Shown piece after piece: positions 20,478 through 24,139 of a DNA stretch of 24,139 bases (position 1 is its first letter; every line of letters starts with the position of its first letter). Where the stretch lies: positions 1 to 24,139 of the forward strand of contig JBEKTY010000125.1 in NCBI GenBank assembly GCA_049515555.1, given 5' to 3'. Under the pieces are notes generated by a model, which was given only the letters and a program-made list of their open reading frames with translations, had not been told where the DNA came from and made no database searches. Both the position numbers and the translations under genes were made by a program. This DNA comes from JBEKTY01 sp049515555. Its GTDB lineage: Bacteria > Planctomycetota > Planctomycetia > Pirellulales > Thermoguttaceae.

Positions 20478-22759
20478 GCGGTCCTCGGCTCGGGATACTT
20501 CAGCCGTCCATGATAGATGGAAGCCACAGACATGACCAGGCTCCGCTCGATGGTGCCCAGCTCGCGGAGCGTCAGGCCGCTCTCGTCGAACTGGCCGGCT
20601 TGCAGGCGGCGCTGGGCCAGATCGCGGACGAGGCTCTCGATCCGCGCCGGCGTGGGATCGACCAGCGTGCGGCTGGCGCTTTCTACCGCGTCGGCGAGCA
20701 TGAGCACGGCCGCCTCCTTGGTCTGCGGCTTGGGGCCCGGGTAGTGGAACAACGTCTCGTCCACCTCGCCCCCGTTGGGGTCGGAGCCCTTCTTCTCGTA
20801 AGCGCGGTCGTAAAAGTACTCCATCAGCATCGTCCCGTGGTGTTGCATTACCAGGTCGATGATCGGCTGCGGGAGGCGGTGCTGGCGGGCCAGGTCGGCG
20901 CCGTCCTTGATGTGGGCGATAATTACCAGCGTGCTCATGGCGGGTACCAGGCTTTGATGCAGGCTGCCCTCGCTGCCCTGGTTCTCGACGAAATAGCCCG
21001 GCTTGAGCATCTTGCCGATGTCGTGGAAGTAGGCCCCCACGCGGACCAGCAGGCCGCGGGCGCCGATGGCCTCGGCCGCCGCCTCGGCGATCGAGCCCAC
21101 GGTAATCGAGTGGTTGTAGGTGCTGGGCGCCCGCCGCACAAGCTCTTGCAGCAGCGGATGCGTAATGTCGCCCAGCTCCAGCAGGCTCAAATCGGTGAGA
21201 ATGCCGAAGATCTTCTCGATGAAGGGCAACAAGCCGGTGATGACGAACCCGGCGGCGACGGCCCACAGCCATTGGCGGGCGACGTCTTCCCAAAGCGGCA
21301 GACCCAGCGGCTGGTTGTTGATCATGTTCATGGCCAGGTCCAGCAGTGCGGCCACGCCGCCGGCCAGCAGGCCCACGTAAATCAGCTTGGTGCGGCTGCG
21401 GATCCGGCCCAGCGTCAGCGCGGCGGCGGCCATGGTGCCGAACAGGAGCAGGAACAACGGCAGGCCGTGCCCCAGCCCCAGGGCGATGATCAGCGCCAGT
21501 ACGCCGGATAGAAGCAGCGCCAATTCCTGGCGATAGACGATGGCCATGGTCATGCTGAAGAGGACCAGGGGCAGCAGCTCCGCCCGCCAGGGGTCGCTGG
21601 CCGCCGCCAGCGACAGGGCCACCGTGCCCACGGCCAGCAGGAGCATGCCGATCAAGCGGCCCAGGCTGGCCAGCGGTCCCCGCTGCCGGTAGCGCATGTA
21701 TACCCCGCACAGAATAAAAAGGGCAAAGACGATTATCAGCACTGCGCCGCCGCAGGCGATCCGCTTGGCTAGCGGGCGACTGGCCACAAACGCCTGGTAC
21801 TCCAGCTTCAGCAGCTCGAGTTGCTTCTCCCCGATCTGCTCGCCGGGGATGACGATCGTCTCGCCGGCGTTGAAACGCTGAAAGACGGGCTCCACATTCT
21901 CGGCCGCCTCATCCTGGGCGGCCGCGGTGGCCGCCTGGTCCTTGGTCAGCGTGCTGAGCGGCTCGGGGTGCAGAAGGTGGAATTGCAGCCAGGCGAACAC
22001 GTGGTCGGCCACCTCGGTCGAGTGGAGCTTTTCCCGCAGAGTGCTGCGCAGGGCGTCGGACTTGTCCTTGTCCAGCAGCACGTCGCTGACCTTGACAATC
22101 TCCTGGCGCGTAGGGCTGCCTGCCGGATACACGACGATCTCTTCCTGGTTGCCGGATTGCAGTTGCTCGCGGGGCGTGCCCAGCACGCCGTACTTCTCCA
22201 GGGGCGCGAAGGCCTCGGCCACTACCCGCTCGAGTTGATCGAGGTTCTCCTTTCCCGCCAGGGCCGTGCGGAACTCGCGGAAGCGGGCGTCGTCGGCCGA
22301 GGGCTTGGGCGCCGCGGCCCGCTTGGCCGTCGGCGGCTGGAACTCCCGCCACAGCCCGCGGCCGGAGTCGGTAAGGGTCTCGGCCTTGGTCAGGTCGGCG
22401 ATCGTGGTCCGCAACATCGCGCGGAGCTGCTCCAGCGGCTGCCGATCCTGGGAAAAGACGATCCGCACGTTATTGCGAGCCCGGTCGCGGGCAAGCTTGG
22501 TGGCCGCCACGTCTTCCTGTTGGAATGTGACCCGCGCCGTGACGAAGCGCGGCAGGACCTGCCCGGCCCGCCAGATCATGGGTGGATCCCAGGCCCGCAT
22601 CATCACCGCGATGGCCGTGGCGGCGGCCAGGGCCAGGGCCACGCGGCCCAGCAAGTCCCGGCGGCGCAGGCCGATCCACGCCCGCTCCCATTGCCCGGGA
22701 GGCAGCTCCAAAGCGGCTACCCGCTCGGATCGCGTGCGTCGTTGCCCACCGCTCGCCAT
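20474..22759 (-). CDS. pgpH: 7TM-HD (PgpH-type) c-di-AMP phosphodiesterase family
   Basis: The 761-residue protein has the layout of PgpH. It has one N-terminal membrane helix (about 38-55), a long extracytoplasmic 7TMR-HDED domain (about 65-335), seven membrane helices (about 345-540) and a cytosolic HDIG domain (about 545-745). Metal-binding residues are His550 (TYNHS), His579-Asp580 (FHDIGK), His616 (IIAHIKDG), His640/641 (MQHHGT) and Asp690 (MLADAVESAS), so the active site looks complete. Studied members hydrolyse the second messenger c-di-AMP to pApA; whether this organism makes c-di-AMP cannot be seen here. ATG 22759 lies 28 bases after the phoH stop with a GGAG site, and its stop overlaps ybeY. 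Confidence 0.92.
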   Translation of the reverse strand: MASGGQRRTRSERVAALELPPGQWERAWIGLRRRDLLGRVALALAAATAIAVMMRAWDPPMIWRAGQVLPRFVTARVTFQQEDVAATKLARDRARNNVRIVFSQDRQPLEQLRAMLRTTIADLTKAETLTDSGRGLWREFQPPTAKRAAAPKPSADDARFREFRTALAGKENLDQLERVVAEAFAPLEKYGVLGTPREQLQSGNQEEIVVYPAGSPTRQEIVKVSDVLLDKDKSDALRSTLREKLHSTEVADHVFAWLQFHLLHPEPLSTLTKDQAATAAAQDEAAENVEPVFQRFNAGETIVIPGEQIGEKQLELLKLEYQAFVASRPLAKRIACGGAVLIIVFALFILCGVYMRYRQRGPLASLGRLIGMLLLAVGTVALSLAAASDPWRAELLPLVLFSMTMAIVYRQELALLLSGVLALIIALGLGHGLPLFLLLFGTMAAAALTLGRIRSRTKLIYVGLLAGGVAALLDLAMNMINNQPLGLPLWEDVARQWLWAVAAGFVITGLLPFIEKIFGILTDLSLLELGDITHPLLQELVRRAPSTYNHSITVGSIAEAAAEAIGARGLLVRVGAYFHDIGKMLKPGYFVENQGSEGSLHQSLVPAMSTLVIIAHIKDGADLARQHRLPQPIIDLVMQHHGTMLMEYFYDRAYEKKGSDPNGGEVDETLFHYPGPKPQTKEAAVLMLADAVESASRTLVDPTPARIESLVRDLAQRRLQAGQFDESGLTLRELGTIERSLVMSVASIYHGRLKYPEPRTA

Positions 22760-22787
22760 GGCACTCCGTCGCGCGTCGCGCGCCGAC

Positions 22788-23747
22788 TCAGGGGTTGGAA
22801 GGTTGCCGCCGGGCCGGCCCGTGCTCGTAAGCGTGCACGATCTTCTGCACCAGCGGATGGCGGACGATGTCTGCCCGCCCCAGCTTCACGCAGGCGATCC
22901 CCTCGATGCCCTGCAGGCGATCCAGGGCGTCGATCAGGCCGCACTTGGCGTGGGCCGGCAGGTCGATCTGCGTCGTGTCGCCGGAGGCCACGATCTTCGA
23001 GCCGGCACCCATCCGCGTCAGGAACATCTTCATCTGCGAAAGCGAGGTGTTCTGGGCCTCGTCGAGGATGATGAACGCCTCGTTCAGCGTGCGGCCCCGC
23101 ATGTATGCCAGCGGTATCACCTCGATCAAGTCCTGCTCCCTGTAGCGCTGGATCAGCTCGTGATCCATCATCTCGTGCAGGGCGTCCATCAGCGGCCGCA
23201 GGTAAGGGTTGATCTTGGCCTGCAGGTCGCCGGGCAGGAAGCCCAGGCTTTCGCCGGCTTCCACCGCCGGCCGGACCAGCACCAGCTTGCGAATCCGCTC
23301 GGCCTTTAGCGCCGCCACGGCTGCCGCCACGGCCAAATAGGTCTTCCCCGTACCCGCCGGGCCGTAGCACAACACCACCTCGTGCTGCGCGATGGCCTCC
23401 AGATACCGCGCCTGGCCCGACGACCGCGGCCGGATCTGCCGGCCGGGCGTAAAGACCGAGAGCGGCGGGCCGCCCGGCGAAGTTACGCCGTTTTGAACTT
23501 CGGTCAGGACCCGCGCCACGTCTTCGGCCGCCAATTGGCCGTGCCGTTGGGCATGGGCCTGAAGCTGCTCCAGGGCCTGGGTGGCGTTGGATACCGCCTG
23601 CTCCTCGCCCCGCACATGGATCCGGCCGCCCTGTGCCGAGATGCTGACACCCAGAGCCTCGCGGATTCGTCGCACATGCTGATCGCATGCGCCGAAGAGC
23701 GTGACCAGTTCCTTTGAACTGACAACCGAGATGTCTGTTTCACTCAT
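22788..23747 (-). CDS. phoH: PhoH-like ATPase (YbeZ type)
   Basis: The 319-residue cytosolic protein has an N-terminal KH-like RNA-binding segment (about 15-75, with VSISAQGGRIHVRGEE). The PhoH P-loop ATPase domain follows, with Walker A GPAGTGKTY (129-137) and Walker B AFIILDEAQN (224-233), together with RPAVEAGESLGFLPGDLQ and ASGDTTQIDLP, which are PhoH signatures. PhoH/YbeZ partners YbeY in RNA processing, consistent with ybeY two genes downstream. ATG 23747 (MSETDISVV) is preferred to an ATG at 23786 that would add a Gly-rich leader. No strong ribosome site is seen. A TATACT box on the minus strand at 23812-23807 is a possible -10. It heads the phoH-pgpH-ybeY-hlyC chain. Confidence 0.94.
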   Translation of the reverse strand: MSETDISVVSSKELVTLFGACDQHVRRIREALGVSISAQGGRIHVRGEEQAVSNATQALEQLQAHAQRHGQLAAEDVARVLTEVQNGVTSPGGPPLSVFTPGRQIRPRSSGQARYLEAIAQHEVVLCYGPAGTGKTYLAVAAAVAALKAERIRKLVLVRPAVEAGESLGFLPGDLQAKINPYLRPLMDALHEMMDHELIQRYREQDLIEVIPLAYMRGRTLNEAFIILDEAQNTSLSQMKMFLTRMGAGSKIVASGDTTQIDLPAHAKCGLIDALDRLQGIEGIACVKLGRADIVRHPLVQKIVHAYEHGPARRQPSNP

Positions 23748-24028
23748 CCGAATCGCGCCGGCACCCCCGCCGCCGCAGCCGCCCACAGAGAACTGTCACT
23801 CCCAATAGTATAACCAAATTGCCGCCCGAGAGACTAGCGGCCCCCATCTTTAGCGATAAAGCATTTGTAATAAAGGGCTTACGACGCTTGCCAGTTGGTG
23901 CGTTGCGGCAGCGGCGGCGGGCTCGGGGAGGCCCGCGGTGCCGTCGGCGGTCTTCATCAGCCCGGCAATCCTGCCCGGGGACCAACCGGCCGCAGGATCG
24001 TGGTAGAATATTCTGTGAGGGTAATGCT

Positions 24029-24139
24029 ATGACATTCACCATTCCGGATGACATCCTGCAAAAGGCGGGGCTCACCGAGCGCGAAGCGCTCGTCGAGTTT
24101 GCCTGCCGCTTGTTCGATGCCGGCAAGCTGCCCCTTTGG
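24029..24139 (+). CDS. UPF0175-type antitoxin-like protein, 5' part only
   Basis: ATG 24029 opens a frame that is still open at the window end (37 codons). The start MTFTIPDDILQKAGLTEREA, then LVEFACRLFDAGKLPL, matches the UPF0175 family, whose members are small proteins often acting as antitoxins next to a PIN-like DUF3368 toxin. A TAGAAT box at 24003-24008 could be a -10 element, and GTGAGGGT lies about ten bases upstream as a possible ribosome site. The partner, if any, would lie beyond the right edge. It is divergent from phoH across a 281-base spacer that shows no other gene. Confidence 0.7.
   Translation, partial: MTFTIPDDILQKAGLTEREALVEFACRLFDAGKLPLW

Noticed and set aside
19959..21710. 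583-codon minus-strand open frame running through pgpH into ybeY
   Set aside because: Only the ybeY part (from 20477) is protein-like. The upstream part is an out-of-frame shadow of pgpH.

Overview
The window is GC-rich bacterial DNA that most resembles a planctomycete (Pirellulales-like) contig. This is inferred from gene content and style: a Tat-exported Gfo/Idh/MocA oxidoreductase, a large secreted SGNH hydrolase, a phoH-pgpH-ybeY-hlyC chain, a compact tadABC cluster, and intergenic spaces full of 7-9 bp tandem repeats. No rRNA, tRNA or CRISPR array was found. No taxonomic marker was available to test the assignment.

Left part (1-4570). A gene fragment runs off the left edge and abuts a 7-bp repeat. 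Next come a dead IS630-type transposase and a DEDDy 3'-5' exonuclease gene, both in DNA of visibly lower GC (48% over 481-540, against 72% over 10261-10320). An 85-residue orphan, a class I glutamine amidotransferase (minus strand), a cold-shock protein with a hairpin-rich leader, and two small overlapping unknown genes follow.

Centre (4570-11300). tadA, tadB and tadC form a tight operon for a type IVc pilus/secretion machine, but no pilin, prepilin peptidase, secretin or TadZ is present. Twin hairpins end the operon. A secreted protein with a weak OmpA-like look comes next, then a 649-bp deleted IS bounded by 18-bp inverted repeats and carrying an IS1182-type transposase fragment, then the Tat-exported oxidoreductase.

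Accessory, defence-like part (11320-16260, all minus strand). A 923-residue TIR / NB-ARC-like STAND ATPase / TPR protein lies upstream of a three-gene hipB-hipS-hipT toxin-antitoxin operon. The hipBST promoter has a perfect TATAAT box and is flanked by two copies of a 14-bp palindrome, with a third copy upstream. hipS carries an exact in-frame 21-bp duplication, and the TIR gene carries an AT-rich 30-bp quasi-palindrome read in frame. This is the best candidate for an interesting system.

Right part (16260-24139). A secreted SGNH/GDSL hydrolase is followed by the housekeeping chain phoH, pgpH (7TM-HD c-di-AMP phosphodiesterase family), ybeY and a CorC/HlyC-type CBS membrane protein, all minus strand. 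The last three are joined by 4-bp stop/start overlaps, suggesting one co-translated transcript. A UPF0175-type antitoxin-like gene starts at the right edge on the plus strand and is cut by the window end.
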